A stretch of DNA of 40,864 bases from a virus, in IMG/VR virus record IMGVR_UViG_3300032308_000708, positions 1-40,864 of that record. The stretch is one strand, 5' to 3'. The position numbers were made by a program, and so were the translations under genes. This document shows, in pieces, positions 1 through 9,183 of the stretch. The notes beneath the pieces were generated by a model, which ran no database searches, was not told the DNA's origin, and was given only the letters and a program-made list of their open reading frames with translations. Position 1 is the stretch's first letter, and the number at the start of each line of letters is the position of its first letter.

Positions 1-1
1 T

Positions 2-3000
2 ACTATTAATGCTGCTGGCACATTACTTATAGCAGATGTACCAGGTGATATTTTTACCATTGCTCAAGGTGATAATATCATCATTGTTCCTGAACCACTT
101 GATGATAGACTAACTATTTCTGCTAATCTAACTTCTGCTAATAATTGGGCCAACACTAAACTATCAAATACATCCGGTGTCTCTTTTGCTGGTGATCTAT
201 ACTTTCCAACAGGAAATGTTGGTATCGGTACCGATTCTCCGCAGTATAAACTAGATGTCTTAGGTAAAAGTAGAATAGGATATACGGTCGCTCAAGGTAA
301 TCCAAATAGCACAGATATAACGACTAATGCTCATACATTATTAAGTGGTACAGGAGGAAACTATCTTTCTATTGGTCAGTATGGATCCGATAGAGGTTTT
401 GCACAGTGGATTCAATCATCATTCGCAAATCCTACTACAGCAACATATAATCTAATACTGAATCCTCTTGGTGGTAAAATTGGTATAGGTAATAATTCGC
501 CTGCTTATACCGTGGATGTTTCTGGTGATGTTAACATCACAGGAACATATCGTGTCAATGGAACACCAATAGCAGCCGGTTCAAGCGATCTAACACCAGC
601 AAATAACTGGGCAAACACAGTAGGTGTCTATGCCAATAATTACGCCGGAGTTATGGCCAACTCGGTCAATACCTACACATCAGCAACATATTCCACACTA
701 ACACAATTTGGATCTGTATTTGGTGTTGCGAATGCGGCATTTGATAAGGCCAACTCTGCTAATGTCCTTGCTTATAATACTGGTATCGGTGCTAATGCTT
801 ATACCGATTCTGCCACAATTTCTGCTAATAATTATGCTGGGTATATGGCCAATTCGGTCAATTCTTATACCAGTGCCACATATTCCACACTAACACAATT
901 TGGTTCAGTATTTACGGTTGCCAATGCTGCCTTTGATAAGGCTAATTCAGCAAATGTTCTTGCTTACGATACTGGTGTTGGTGCTAATGCTTATGCTGTT
1001 ACAGTAGGAACGAGTGCAAATAATTACGCCGGTGCCATGGCCAATGCATCCAATGCATATGCTGCTTCCCTTACACCAGATTTATCACCGGCATTTAATA
1101 AGGCGAACGATGCCTACACTCAGGCCAATGCTGCCTATTCCCATGCCAATGATGTAGCAACAGGCGCTAATGCCTATTCCGTTTCTGTAGGTGCTTCTAG
1201 TAATGCTTATGTCAATGTGGTTGGTGGTGCTGCTAATGCTTATTCTATAGTCGTAGGAGCAGCAGGAAACGCTTATACCAACACGGTTGGCGCAGCATCA
1301 AATGCCTGGGCAAACAGTCTCGCTTCCGCAGGAAATGCTTATTCTAATACCGTAGGTTCGGCAGGAAATAACTACACAATTTCTGTAGGTGCGTCTGGTA
1401 ATGCTTATGTCAATCTATCTACGAGCGCATCCAATGCTTACTCCATAGTCGTAGGAGCAGCATCCAATGCATATACCAACACAGTCGGTACATCTGCAAA
1501 CAACTATGCCGGTGCTATGGCCAACTCGGCCAATGCCTACACCTCAGCAACCTATTCCACATTAACACAATTAGGCCAGAATTGGGCCGTTATTAATACG
1601 GCTTTTGGTGTAGCAAATGCTGCATACGGTCAGGCAAATACATTAAAAACATCAGCAAATGCTTATGCTGATTTGGTGGGAACATCTGCAAACAATTATG
1701 CCGGTGTTATGGCAAATGCCTCTAATACATATGCGGCATCACTAACACCTAATCTTGCACCTCCTTTTGATGTTGCGAATGCGGCATTTGATAAGGCCAA
1801 TAGTGCTAACGTCCTTGCTTTCAATACTGGCGTCGGTGCTAATGCTTATGCTACAACAGTAGGAACAGCAGGAAACACATATGCTGCTACGGTTGGTACA
1901 AATGCTAATAACTATTCTAATAGCACATTTGTTAAATTAACCGCTGCTTCTCAGACAATTACTGGTGATTTTTCTATTACTGGTAATCTGTTTATTGGTG
2001 GTAATACAACTTCTGTTTCTGCCAATAATTTAATTGTAAATGATCCTTTGATTTACTTGGCCAATAACAATCCGGACGATATCTTAGATATTGGATTTGT
2101 TGGTAGTTATATTAATGTTACATCATCACATGTCCATACCGGTCTTTTCAGAGATCATAGTAGCAAGCAATATTATCTATTCCAAGGATATGACGGTAAT
2201 CCGGATATCAATAATGATATCACACCATATTCTAACAATATGGTTAATGCCACTCTTGTCGCAGATTTACTAACAAGTAATTTAACACTAGGTGGTGCTA
2301 ATGCTATAATTTGGATTAAGTCAAGTTATGATACCTCTAATGGTGGATTCACTACTGCCAATGCTGCCTTTAATAAGGCTAATGCTGCCAATGTTCTGGC
2401 ATATAATACAGGTATCGGTGCTAATTCTTATTCCGACTCATTACTAATAACTGCAAAACAGCATACCAATACATCAACCGAGGTTGCTAATAATTATACT
2501 AATACATCTACTGGTGCCGCTAACACTTGGGCAAACACAGTTGCGGCGGCCGCCAATGCTTATTCTAATTCATTACTAATAACTGCTAGAGCATACACCA
2601 ACACATCTACTGCCGCAGCATACGCCTGGGCCAATTCAGTAGGAACTGCTGGTAATACATATGCTTCTTCCGTTGGAACATCTGCTAATGCTTATACTGT
2701 TACAGTTGGTGATTCTGGTAATGCCTATACTAATACATCTGTATCGGCAGCGAACAACTTTGCCGGTTCTATGGCAAATGCAGTTAATGCTTATACTGTT
2801 ACAGTTGGGGCGGCATCTAATACATACGCCGACAGTTTATTAGTAACTGCTAGAGCATATACCAATACATCTACCGATGCTTCTAATGCCTATACTAATA
2901 CATCTGTATCGGCAGCAAACAACTTTGCTGGTTCAATGGCAAATGCCGTTAATGCTTATACATCAGCAACATATTCTACATTAACACAACTTGGTCAAAA

Positions 3001-3730
3001 CTGGACTGTAACCAATTCAGCATATAGTTTTGCTAATACCGTAAACACATATGCTTATGGTGTTGCTGCTAATGCCAAAGCTGCGTTTGATTTCGCCAAC
3101 ACACTTGGTAGTGGCGGCGCCACAATTTCCAATACAGCACCTTCTTCACCTTCAGCCGGTTCTCTTTGGTGGAATACCACTTATGGTAGACTACTTGTTT
3201 ATTATAATGATGGTGATACCAGTCAGTGGGTAGATGCTACACCAATATCTGCTGCCAAAGTGACAATGACGGATACAGCACCTGCCTCACCTTTGGCAGG
3301 ACAACTTTGGTGGAATAATGAATATGGTAGATTGTTTGTTTATTACACCGATGAAGATAGCACTTCACAATGGGTTGATGCCAACCCCGCACAAAATCTA
3401 TCCGCATTTAATGATTTGGCAAATGCTGCTTTTAATACTGCTAATGCTGCATATACTACCGCTAATGCTGCTGCTACATACTCTTATACAAATACATCAG
3501 TTGGTGCCTCTAACACCTGGGCCAATACAGTTGGTGTATCTTCAAACGCCTATGTAAATGTTTCAACAGGTGCAGCGAATACCTGGGCAAATACCGTAGG
3601 TGTTAATGCTAATACATATGCTAATGCTAATTTTGCAACAATAACTAATGCGGCAGCTGCCTTTGCTAAGGCCAATGCTGCTGCTTCAACAGGTAAAGCC
3701 ATCGCCATGGCAATAGTTTTCGGAGGATAA
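2..3730 (+). CDS. Giant Ala/Asn-repeat tail fibre protein (5' end outside window)
   Basis: A long virion fibre protein, probably a tail or baseplate fibre. The reading frame is open from base 2, so the GTG at 512 is internal and the true start lies upstream; 1242 residues are visible. The first part has two 'GIG-x-x-SP-x-x-x-x-DV-x-G' motifs (about residues 73 and 160), a motif common in phage fibres. Most of the rest is degenerate repeats of the ANAAFDKAN, VGASxNAY and ANNYAGAMAN types, as in fibres of marine T4-like phages. A conserved insert with IVNDPLIYLANN starts at about residue 678. Two copies of a WWN-x-x-YGRL-x-VYY-x-D-x-x-x-SQWVD module begin near residues 1056 and 1103. It heads the fibre block and ends one base before the next ATG. 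The repeat fibre class is clear; the exact position on the virion is inferred. Confidence 0.85.
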   Translation, partial: TINAAGTLLIADVPGDIFTIAQGDNIIIVPEPLDDRLTISANLTSANNWANTKLSNTSGVSFAGDLYFPTGNVGIGTDSPQYKLDVLGKSRIGYTVAQGNPNSTDITTNAHTLLSGTGGNYLSIGQYGSDRGFAQWIQSSFANPTTATYNLILNPLGGKIGIGNNSPAYTVDVSGDVNITGTYRVNGTPIAAGSSDLTPANNWANTVGVYANNYAGVMANSVNTYTSATYSTLTQFGSVFGVANAAFDKANSANVLAYNTGIGANAYTDSATISANNYAGYMANSVNSYTSATYSTLTQFGSVFTVANAAFDKANSANVLAYDTGVGANAYAVTVGTSANNYAGAMANASNAYAASLTPDLSPAFNKANDAYTQANAAYSHANDVATGANAYSVSVGASSNAYVNVVGGAANAYSIVVGAAGNAYTNTVGAASNAWANSLASAGNAYSNTVGSAGNNYTISVGASGNAYVNLSTSASNAYSIVVGAASNAYTNTVGTSANNYAGAMANSANAYTSATYSTLTQLGQNWAVINTAFGVANAAYGQANTLKTSANAYADLVGTSANNYAGVMANASNTYAASLTPNLAPPFDVANAAFDKANSANVLAFNTGVGANAYATTVGTAGNTYAATVGTNANNYSNSTFVKLTAASQTITGDFSITGNLFIGGNTTSVSANNLIVNDPLIYLANNNPDDILDIGFVGSYINVTSSHVHTGLFRDHSSKQYYLFQGYDGNPDINNDITPYSNNMVNATLVADLLTSNLTLGGANAIIWIKSSYDTSNGGFTTANAAFNKANAANVLAYNTGIGANSYSDSLLITAKQHTNTSTEVANNYTNTSTGAANTWANTVAAAANAYSNSLLITARAYTNTSTAAAYAWANSVGTAGNTYASSVGTSANAYTVTVGDSGNAYTNTSVSAANNFAGSMANAVNAYTVTVGAASNTYADSLLVTARAYTNTSTDASNAYTNTSVSAANNFAGSMANAVNAYTSATYSTLTQLGQNWTVTNSAYSFANTVNTYAYGVAANAKAAFDFANTLGSGGATISNTAPSSPSAGSLWWNTTYGRLLVYYNDGDTSQWVDATPISAAKVTMTDTAPASPLAGQLWWNNEYGRLFVYYTDEDSTSQWVDANPAQNLSAFNDLANAAFNTANAAYTTANAAATYSYTNTSVGASNTWANTVGVSSNAYVNVSTGAANTWANTVGVNANTYANANFATITNAAAAFAKANAAASTGKAIAMAIVFGG
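677..727 (+). repeat. 51-bp segment shared by two fibre genes (copy 1)
   Basis: A segment of the giant fibre gene that matches 19424-19474 in the second repeat fibre at 50 of 51 bases (the difference is A/G in ACACAATTTG versus ACACAGTTTG). It encodes TSATYSTLTQFGSVFGV. Related, more diverged copies lie in the same gene near 868, 1539 and 2957. Confidence 0.9.
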
Positions 3731-3731
3731 T

Positions 3732-4076
3732 ATGGCAGCCCCAAATGTAGTAAGTGTAACATCAATTTTTGGTAAAACAGCATTAGCAAATACCACTAGC
3801 ACCAGTGCGAATGTTATCATTGCTAATACAAACACTGTTGTGAAAGTTAATTCGGTTATTATTCCCAACTATTCAACAGCAAACTTTACAGCAAATGTTG
3901 GCATTCTTCGTGCTGGTTTTATCTATTTACATATAGGTAATGTTATTATTCCTGCTAATTCAACAATGGTTGTTTCTGGTAAAGATACTTCTTTCTATCT
4001 AGAAGAAGGTGATTGTTTGAGAGTTTCAACTAGTAATGCCTCATCTGTTATAGCATCTTATGAGATTATTAGCTGA
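3732..4076 (+). CDS. Small conserved virion structural protein
   Basis: A 114-residue protein starting MAAPNVVSVTSIFGKTA and ending near a KDTSFYLEEGDCLRV segment. This pattern (MAAPNVV start, 'PANSTMVV', 'KDTSxYLEE', 'ASYE' end) recurs in a small protein found beside fibre genes in marine T4-like phages; I recognise it from memory, not from a search. It is probably an all-beta virion or fibre-associated protein, but no biochemical role is known to me. Its ATG follows the upstream stop after one base, and its TGA overlaps the next ATG by one base, so it is probably translationally coupled to both neighbours. Confidence 0.7.
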   Translation: MAAPNVVSVTSIFGKTALANTTSTSANVIIANTNTVVKVNSVIIPNYSTANFTANVGILRAGFIYLHIGNVIIPANSTMVVSGKDTSFYLEEGDCLRVSTSNASSVIASYEIIS

Positions 4077-5071
4077 TGAAATATAAAGGTGGAATTATAT
4101 CTAGTATTGTTGCAAATGTCACTTCAACAATTGCTAGTGCTGTATGGTCTCTTCAAGATCAAATGCAAGGTGCATTTGGAATTAACTGGCCTGGTGTTAC
4201 AGCACCTGCTTTATACGCCTTCACCGATGCAACTATTGCTCCTACAATAGCATCTGGAATTTCAGGCAGAACAGGACCATCATTGGCACAATTGGTTGCT
4301 GCTACGACTAGTACCGGCGATGTTAGTTGGAAAAATAATACATCTTATTTTAATGCTACATCTGGTATCATATCTTGGACTGTCCCTGCTACAGGTACAT
4401 ATAGATTTGAGGTTTGGGGTGCTAGAGGTGGTAATGCATCTGGCGGACCAAGCTATCTTGGTGGTTATGGTGCCAGAATGAGAGGCGACTTTGCTTTAAC
4501 TGCTGGTTCTGTTATTAAAATTCTCATAGGACAAATGGGCGGTGCCAGCTATGGCGGTGGTGGTGGCGGCACATTCGTTGCCACAAATGCCAATGTTCCT
4601 TTGATTGTTGCTGGCGGCGGAAATACTACATCTCCTTGGAGTAGCACATCTGTTAATGCGGTTACGACGACAAGTGGTACCAGTGGTTCAGTTGCTTATG
4701 GCGGTACCGCTGGTGGCGGCGGAAATGCTGCCGGTTCAAGCGCGGCCGGCGGCGCCGGATTCACAGGTAATGGAACAAATACATCTTGTGGCAGTTCTAT
4801 TGCACCTTTAAGTTTTGTTAACGGCGGCACAGGCGGACAAACATGTAATGCAATAGGCGGTTTTGGCGGCGGATCCGCATCCGATGGTTGTTGTCAAGGC
4901 GCTTCGGGTGCCGGCGGCGGATATTCAGGTGGTGCTGGGTGTAGTAGTAGCAGTCAATATGGCGGCGCCGGAGGTTCGTATAACGACGGAACTAATCCGA
5001 GTAACGATGCTGGCGGTGTTGGTACAGCCACAAGAAGCGATAATGGACAAATTATCATAACTAGACTATAA
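4076..5071 (+). CDS. Glycine-rich adhesin / fibre tip protein A
   Basis: A 331-residue protein, probably a receptor-binding or fibre-tip protein. Residues 1-45 resemble a recurrent phage fibre N-terminus (YKGGIISSIVAN, then SAVWSLQDQMQ, then WPG). After about residue 100 comes a beta segment (SWTVPATGTYRFEVWGARGG) that leads into long glycine runs, a Gly-rich domain like those in many phage adhesins and in the glycine-rich region of ALK-type receptors. Five cysteines fall in the last 100 residues. It overlaps the preceding gene by one base and is followed after nine bases by a paralogue whose N-terminus has the same layout. Virion location is inferred from the domain type and neighbours. Confidence 0.75.
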   Translation: MKYKGGIISSIVANVTSTIASAVWSLQDQMQGAFGINWPGVTAPALYAFTDATIAPTIASGISGRTGPSLAQLVAATTSTGDVSWKNNTSYFNATSGIISWTVPATGTYRFEVWGARGGNASGGPSYLGGYGARMRGDFALTAGSVIKILIGQMGGASYGGGGGGTFVATNANVPLIVAGGGNTTSPWSSTSVNAVTTTSGTSGSVAYGGTAGGGGNAAGSSAAGGAGFTGNGTNTSCGSSIAPLSFVNGGTGGQTCNAIGGFGGGSASDGCCQGASGAGGGYSGGAGCSSSSQYGGAGGSYNDGTNPSNDAGGVGTATRSDNGQIIITRL

Positions 5072-5080
5072 TAGGTAAAA

Positions 5081-6001
5081 ATGATCAAGGGTTATAAAGG
5101 CCGAATTATAACAGCAAATGCTAATTTAGTTTCAACTACTACTAGTAGTGCTAGTGGTATTTGGCAGCCTGAAGAACAAATGCAAGCAACTAGGGCCGGT
5201 ACTTGGCCGGGAGGTTCCGCCTCAGCGTTAACTATTAGTTATCTTGTAGTTGCTGGAGGAGGGTCTGGAGGGACATGTTCCTATGCTGGAGGTGGTGGCG
5301 CCGGAGGAGTTTTAACAGGCAGTAATTTTACCGCAACTTTTGGTTGTTGTATACCAATTCAAGTTGGTGGAGGAGGAACAACAGGAAATCCACGAGGTAT
5401 TTCTGGAACAAACTCTTGTTTGGGTTGCTTAATATCCTGCGGAGGAGGAGGTGGAGGCACATATGTTCCTAGTCAACCTGCTTTTGCTACTGGACTTCCA
5501 GGTGGTTCTGGCGGCGGCGGAGGATATTGCGCCGGCGCGGCAGCTGCATGTATATGTGGCGGTACAGGTATTGCAGGTCAAGGATTTTGCGGTGGGTCTG
5601 GTGACAACTGGGGTGGAGGATATGGCGGCGGAGGCGGCGGTGCTGGAGGTATCGGCACTAATGCAATCAATCCTTCTACCTCTGGTTGCGGTGGACCCGG
5701 TATTTGTTCGTCTATTATGGGCGGCGCAACTATTTGTTGCGTGGGTGGCGGCGGCGGCGGAACATATACTTCATTAGGAGGTCTTGGCGGTGGTGGCGCT
5801 GCACCTGGTGGTGTTGGAACAGCATTTACTGGAGGTGGAGGAGGTGCAAGTGGTGCAGGAACAGGCGGTTCTGGTGTAGTTATTATTGCGTATCCTAGTG
5901 CGTGTCCTTATGCAACCTCAACAACCGGTTCTCCGACTTGCTGTGATAATGGTTCCTGTAAAGTTTACAGATGGATATCTTCTGGTTCTATAACATTCTA
6001 A
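5081..6001 (+). CDS. Glycine/cysteine-rich adhesin protein B
   Basis: A 306-residue paralogue of the preceding adhesin. Its N-terminus (GYKGRIITANAN, then SGIWQPEEQMQA, then GTWPGG) aligns by eye with protein A. From about residue 50 it has the classic glycine-rich phage domain that opens SYLVVAGGGSGG and runs as polyglycine patches to GGSGVVIIAYPS. Polyglycine sandwiches of this kind form fibre tips in T4-like adhesins (known from gp38-type proteins). Unusually, it carries about 18 cysteines, several adjacent (GCC, ICC, TCC), where relatives normally have Ser, Thr or Gly. An AGG lies six bases before the ATG. Probably a receptor-binding component. Confidence 0.75.
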   Translation: MIKGYKGRIITANANLVSTTTSSASGIWQPEEQMQATRAGTWPGGSASALTISYLVVAGGGSGGTCSYAGGGGAGGVLTGSNFTATFGCCIPIQVGGGGTTGNPRGISGTNSCLGCLISCGGGGGGTYVPSQPAFATGLPGGSGGGGGYCAGAAAACICGGTGIAGQGFCGGSGDNWGGGYGGGGGGAGGIGTNAINPSTSGCGGPGICSSIMGGATICCVGGGGGGTYTSLGGLGGGGAAPGGVGTAFTGGGGGASGAGTGGSGVVIIAYPSACPYATSTTGSPTCCDNGSCKVYRWISSGSITF

Positions 6002-6012
6002 TGGAGTAACTT

Positions 6013-6411
6013 ATGGCACATTTTGCAGAAATTAGTGAAAATGGTACCGTCCTAAGAGTTATAGTGGTTCATAATAATGAATTATTAGATGAGAATAATA
6101 AAGAAAGTGAAGAAAAAGGTATTAAATTTTGTAAAGATCATTATGGACAAGATACAATGTGGGTTCAGACAAGTTATAATTCTTCTTTCAGAAAAAACTT
6201 TGCTGGTATAAATTTTGTTTATGATAAAGAAAAAGATGCTTTTATACCATCAAAACCTTTTCTAACATGGATTTTAAATGAAGAAACATGTAGATGGGAA
6301 CCTCCAATTCCTAAACCAAATGATCCGGATAAAATTTATGTTTGGGATTTTGATAAAGAAGATTGGAAAATCATACCTGACCCAGTTAACATAAATACCG
6401 ATAACGGATAA
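6013..6411 (+). CDS. Conserved tail/fibre-associated protein
   Basis: A 132-residue protein with the recognisable sequence pattern MAHFAEIxENGTVLRVIVV, WVQTSYNxxFRKNFAGI, YDxExDAFIPxKPFLTWxLNEETCxWEPPIPxP, WDFDxEDW. This family is very common next to fibre genes in marine T4-like phages and is annotated there as hypothetical or virion-associated; no function is established to my knowledge. A GGAG lies eight bases before the ATG. The last codons contain a late-promoter-like CATAAATA (6390-6397) that could serve the next gene. Confidence 0.7.
   Translation: MAHFAEISENGTVLRVIVVHNNELLDENNKESEEKGIKFCKDHYGQDTMWVQTSYNSSFRKNFAGINFVYDKEKDAFIPSKPFLTWILNEETCRWEPPIPKPNDPDKIYVWDFDKEDWKIIPDPVNINTDNG
6390..6397 (+). 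promoter_or_regulatory. Late promoter-like box before the S74 fibre
   Basis: CATAAATA inside the last codons of the preceding gene, 22 bases before the ATG of the S74 fibre; seven of eight bases match the T4 late octamer. Confidence 0.45.
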
Positions 6412-6419
6412 GAGTATAG

Positions 6420-7202
6420 ATGGCAAAAATTAATTTTCCAGCATCACCTACAAATGGTCAGCCATATTCTATTAATGGTGTTTATTACTATTATGACTCC
6501 ACTATCGGTGCTTGGGTCACATCATTAATTGCTAGACCTCTTGATGCTAGTTTAAATACACAAATTAATTTTAATGATAGCGGTTATTCCAACGGTTCTA
6601 ATGGAATGACCTTTAGTAAGACTGCTAATACTACTTACTTTAATAATGTTGCTATAACTCAAAATGTTTCTACAACTTATATTTCAGCAACCAGAATTAC
6701 ATTAACAGAAAATGTTTCTGCTAGTTATTTTGTTGGTAATGGTTCTTTACTTACCGGTATAACAACCACCACCATAACAAATGATACCACAGGAGCAGGG
6801 ACTTATTATCCAATATTCACCACTACTTCAAGTGGTCAATTGGCAATTGCTAATACATCCACAACCAAATTGTATTTTGTTCCTAGCACAGGAACATTAT
6901 CTGCTACCACTTTCAATTCATTATCGGATAGACAATTCAAAGATAACATTGAAGATTTTGATGGCGAAGGTTTGCTTGATAAGATAGATCCAGTTACATT
7001 TACATGGAAGGAAACCAATGCTAGATCATATGGTGTTGTCGCGCAAGATTTGGAAAGACATATTCCAGAATTAGTTTCAACTAATGATCAAGGCATTAAA
7101 TCAGTCTCTTATGATCCTATGATTGCTATTCTTATAGATGTGATTAAAAAACAACAAAAACAAATTTCCGAAATAAAAAAGGTACTAAATAGTAGGAAAT
7201 AA
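6420..7202 (+). CDS. Tail fibre with C-terminal S74 intramolecular chaperone
   Basis: A 260-residue fibre protein. Residues 1-35 are a short beta segment (FPASPTNGQPYSINGVYYYYD) typical of fibre N-termini, and residues 60-165 are Thr/Ser/Asn-rich fibre shaft. Residues 167-258 are an S74 / endosialidase-type chaperone domain. It starts at LSDRQFKDNI, with Ser169-Asp170 and Lys174 matching the autocleavage dyad of the family, continues through YGVVAQDLERHIPELV and SYDPMIAILID, and ends in a coiled helix. In this family the domain trimerises the fibre and then cuts itself off before the serine, so the mature shaft would be about 168 residues. The small size suggests a short side fibre. A late-promoter-like box sits 22 bases upstream. 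Confidence 0.85.
   Translation: MAKINFPASPTNGQPYSINGVYYYYDSTIGAWVTSLIARPLDASLNTQINFNDSGYSNGSNGMTFSKTANTTYFNNVAITQNVSTTYISATRITLTENVSASYFVGNGSLLTGITTTTITNDTTGAGTYYPIFTTTSSGQLAIANTSTTKLYFVPSTGTLSATTFNSLSDRQFKDNIEDFDGEGLLDKIDPVTFTWKETNARSYGVVAQDLERHIPELVSTNDQGIKSVSYDPMIAILIDVIKKQQKQISEIKKVLNSRK
7184..7191 (+). promoter_or_regulatory. Late promoter-like box before the cysteine-rich fibre
   Basis: ACTAAATA near the end of the S74 fibre gene, 41 bases before the ATG of the cysteine-rich protein; TAAATA core intact. Confidence 0.45.
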
Positions 7203-7232
7203 TCAACAGCCGAGTTCTAAGAAGGAGCGAAG

Positions 7233-9173
7233 ATGGCAATCAAGATTCAAGGTACAACAATTATTGATGATGCTGCAAATGTGTCTAATATTTGTATGGT
7301 TACTACAGGAACAATTTGTTCCAATACTTATTATGGATGCGGAAGTGGATTGTGCGGTGTTCCAGTAACAAAAGTATCATCCTATAGCTGTAAATGCTGT
7401 TTAACTAATTCATCATGTAATAATATTACAATCGATCTTTGTTGCGGAAACTATTATCAAATAAGATCATTAGGCCCAGTAAACGTTTCTTGTGTTTGTA
7501 ATATAAATTATTGTAATAAACTCATCATAGAGACTTTGGGTAATTCTCTATCATCTAAATTAACAATGCCATCCTGTTTTGCATACGCATGTTCATCGGC
7601 AGATCAGTGTAAAGTTACCACAACTTTCGAAGATGTTGGAAACAATTGTTGGATAGGAAATTATTATTCCCAACCTAGATTACAAGGAGATAATATTTAT
7701 AATAGTTGGCAATGTTGTGATATTAATACTATTACCACTAGACTCGGTTGTATAAGATGTGTTTCATCCTCACCATCTGTTATTTTTTGTAATTTTGAGA
7801 TAGAGCGAGCTATGTGTTTATGCGGATCAAATAGTCCTTATGCTCTCAGTAATTTTGCTATATGCGATGCCCAGAAATCAAAAGGTCAACTATCAGGTTT
7901 CTGTTATAATAATAATTTATATGGAATTGGCATTGGCCAGGTATATGATGCTGGACAGGGCGGAGCATATACTTATATGAGATTTTGGAGAGTAAATCCT
8001 GCGACAGGAGATTTGGATTGTTTTAGGTGTTTTGCTTTAGGTTATTATGATAGCACTTATGGTGCTAATTTAAGTCCAGGTGTAATTATTTCAGTATCTC
8101 CCGAGAATGATTTTTTTGTGACAGCAAGAAGGGTATGCTGGTTTCCATCTCAAAGTTGTGGATCTAGCTGTATAGTAGTCTATTCTTTATCCGACGCTGT
8201 TAATAATGGAACTTTAGTACCTTTACAATACATTTGTGCATGTGGAGATACCGGCGGCGCCCGAGGTATAAACTTATACTGTCAATCCAGTGCCATTCCT
8301 TTTCATAATATGGACGTTTGCTGTTCTCCAGCAAAATTAATATATAAGAATTGTTGTAATTGTTACGGAACTTGTGGATTATATGTCAGAAAATTTTGGA
8401 AAGGAACTGCACCTTGTTATGTATGTAGTTCTGATTGTTGTTTGTTCTGTGCTTCAACTATTTCTGATCCTGGATTGTTGACTCAAGAAGGAGACTATCT
8501 TCTACACTCTTGCTGTTGTTGTGTTGACACTAGCTGTTGTCATTTGTGTGTTAGAGTTTCTTATGACAGTTTGAATAATTGTTGCACCAATACATCATTC
8601 AGCGAAGTAGTAAATCATAGTGTGTTGAATGTGGTATGTAATCGAGGTGTTTTCATAACAGATTGTCGTTTTTGTCATATAGGTCACATTACTTTGCAAG
8701 TGCAATGTTTTGCCGATACTTCTACTGCTTGTATAAAAACAAGACTTGCAAATGGAACTTATATCAGTTCGTATAGTTGTAGTGGATTAATGTGCAATTG
8801 TTCATATGGGCCAGTTTGGACACCCGGAGGTTGCACTTGTGGATGTTTTAGTCGCACGCCTAATTTTCTTGGCAGTTGCACTGCCGAACCATTCTTATAC
8901 ATCGATTTACAAAATAACTGTATGTATTCTGCTCTTAAGGCTAATGGTAGCGATTCTCTTAGTCAGACAGGATCTCGTTATTGCACAAATACTTGTACCT
9001 GGGTTTTCGGAACAGGATGTTGCTATGCTTGTTCAAATTCTGGATATTGTGCTTATGGTGTTGAAACAACGATATCTACTTTATTGTATAGAAACAAAGC
9101 ACCAGATGGTTCTATAATAGATGTTTTAGGAGGACCTCATGAACTTTCTAACACTAAACTATTTTCTTGTTAA
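7233..9173 (+). CDS. Exceptionally cysteine-rich fibre-like protein
   Basis: A 646-residue protein with a fibre N-terminus (MAIKIQGTTIIDDAANVSNI, then YYGCGSGLCGV, where relatives usually have G-x-GSxLTGV). The rest is a beta-rich, low-charge sequence with about 74 cysteines (around 11%) spread along the whole length. Many are adjacent (CC in more than ten places, one run of four Cys) or in CxC. Apart from cysteine, the sequence looks like an ordinary folded beta protein with N, S, Y and V, not a zinc-finger or metallothionein pattern. No signal peptide or membrane segment is seen. The start has a strong AAGGAG seven bases upstream, and an ACTAAATA box precedes it. Probably a virion adhesin; its fold and the role of the cysteines are unknown. 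Confidence 0.7.
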   Translation: MAIKIQGTTIIDDAANVSNICMVTTGTICSNTYYGCGSGLCGVPVTKVSSYSCKCCLTNSSCNNITIDLCCGNYYQIRSLGPVNVSCVCNINYCNKLIIETLGNSLSSKLTMPSCFAYACSSADQCKVTTTFEDVGNNCWIGNYYSQPRLQGDNIYNSWQCCDINTITTRLGCIRCVSSSPSVIFCNFEIERAMCLCGSNSPYALSNFAICDAQKSKGQLSGFCYNNNLYGIGIGQVYDAGQGGAYTYMRFWRVNPATGDLDCFRCFALGYYDSTYGANLSPGVIISVSPENDFFVTARRVCWFPSQSCGSSCIVVYSLSDAVNNGTLVPLQYICACGDTGGARGINLYCQSSAIPFHNMDVCCSPAKLIYKNCCNCYGTCGLYVRKFWKGTAPCYVCSSDCCLFCASTISDPGLLTQEGDYLLHSCCCCVDTSCCHLCVRVSYDSLNNCCTNTSFSEVVNHSVLNVVCNRGVFITDCRFCHIGHITLQVQCFADTSTACIKTRLANGTYISSYSCSGLMCNCSYGPVWTPGGCTCGCFSRTPNFLGSCTAEPFLYIDLQNNCMYSALKANGSDSLSQTGSRYCTNTCTWVFGTGCCYACSNSGYCAYGVETTISTLLYRNKAPDGSIIDVLGGPHELSNTKLFSC

Positions 9174-9183
9174 GGATTGAACC

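Noticed and set aside
512-514. GTG as the start of the giant fibre
   Set aside because: The same frame is open without a stop back to base 2 and codes for fibre-type sequence, so the GTG is internal and the gene enters from outside the window.
3550-3868. Minus-strand ORFs opposite the fibre 3' end
   Set aside because: They mirror the repetitive GCT/AAT codons of the fibre gene and have no ribosome-binding site or recognisable protein.
7233-9173. Diversity-generating retroelement target or shifted genetic code behind the cysteines
   Set aside because: No reverse transcriptase or template repeat is in the window, variable sites of such systems are adenine-based, and Cys codons TGT/TGC appear in ordinary numbers in other genes of the window.
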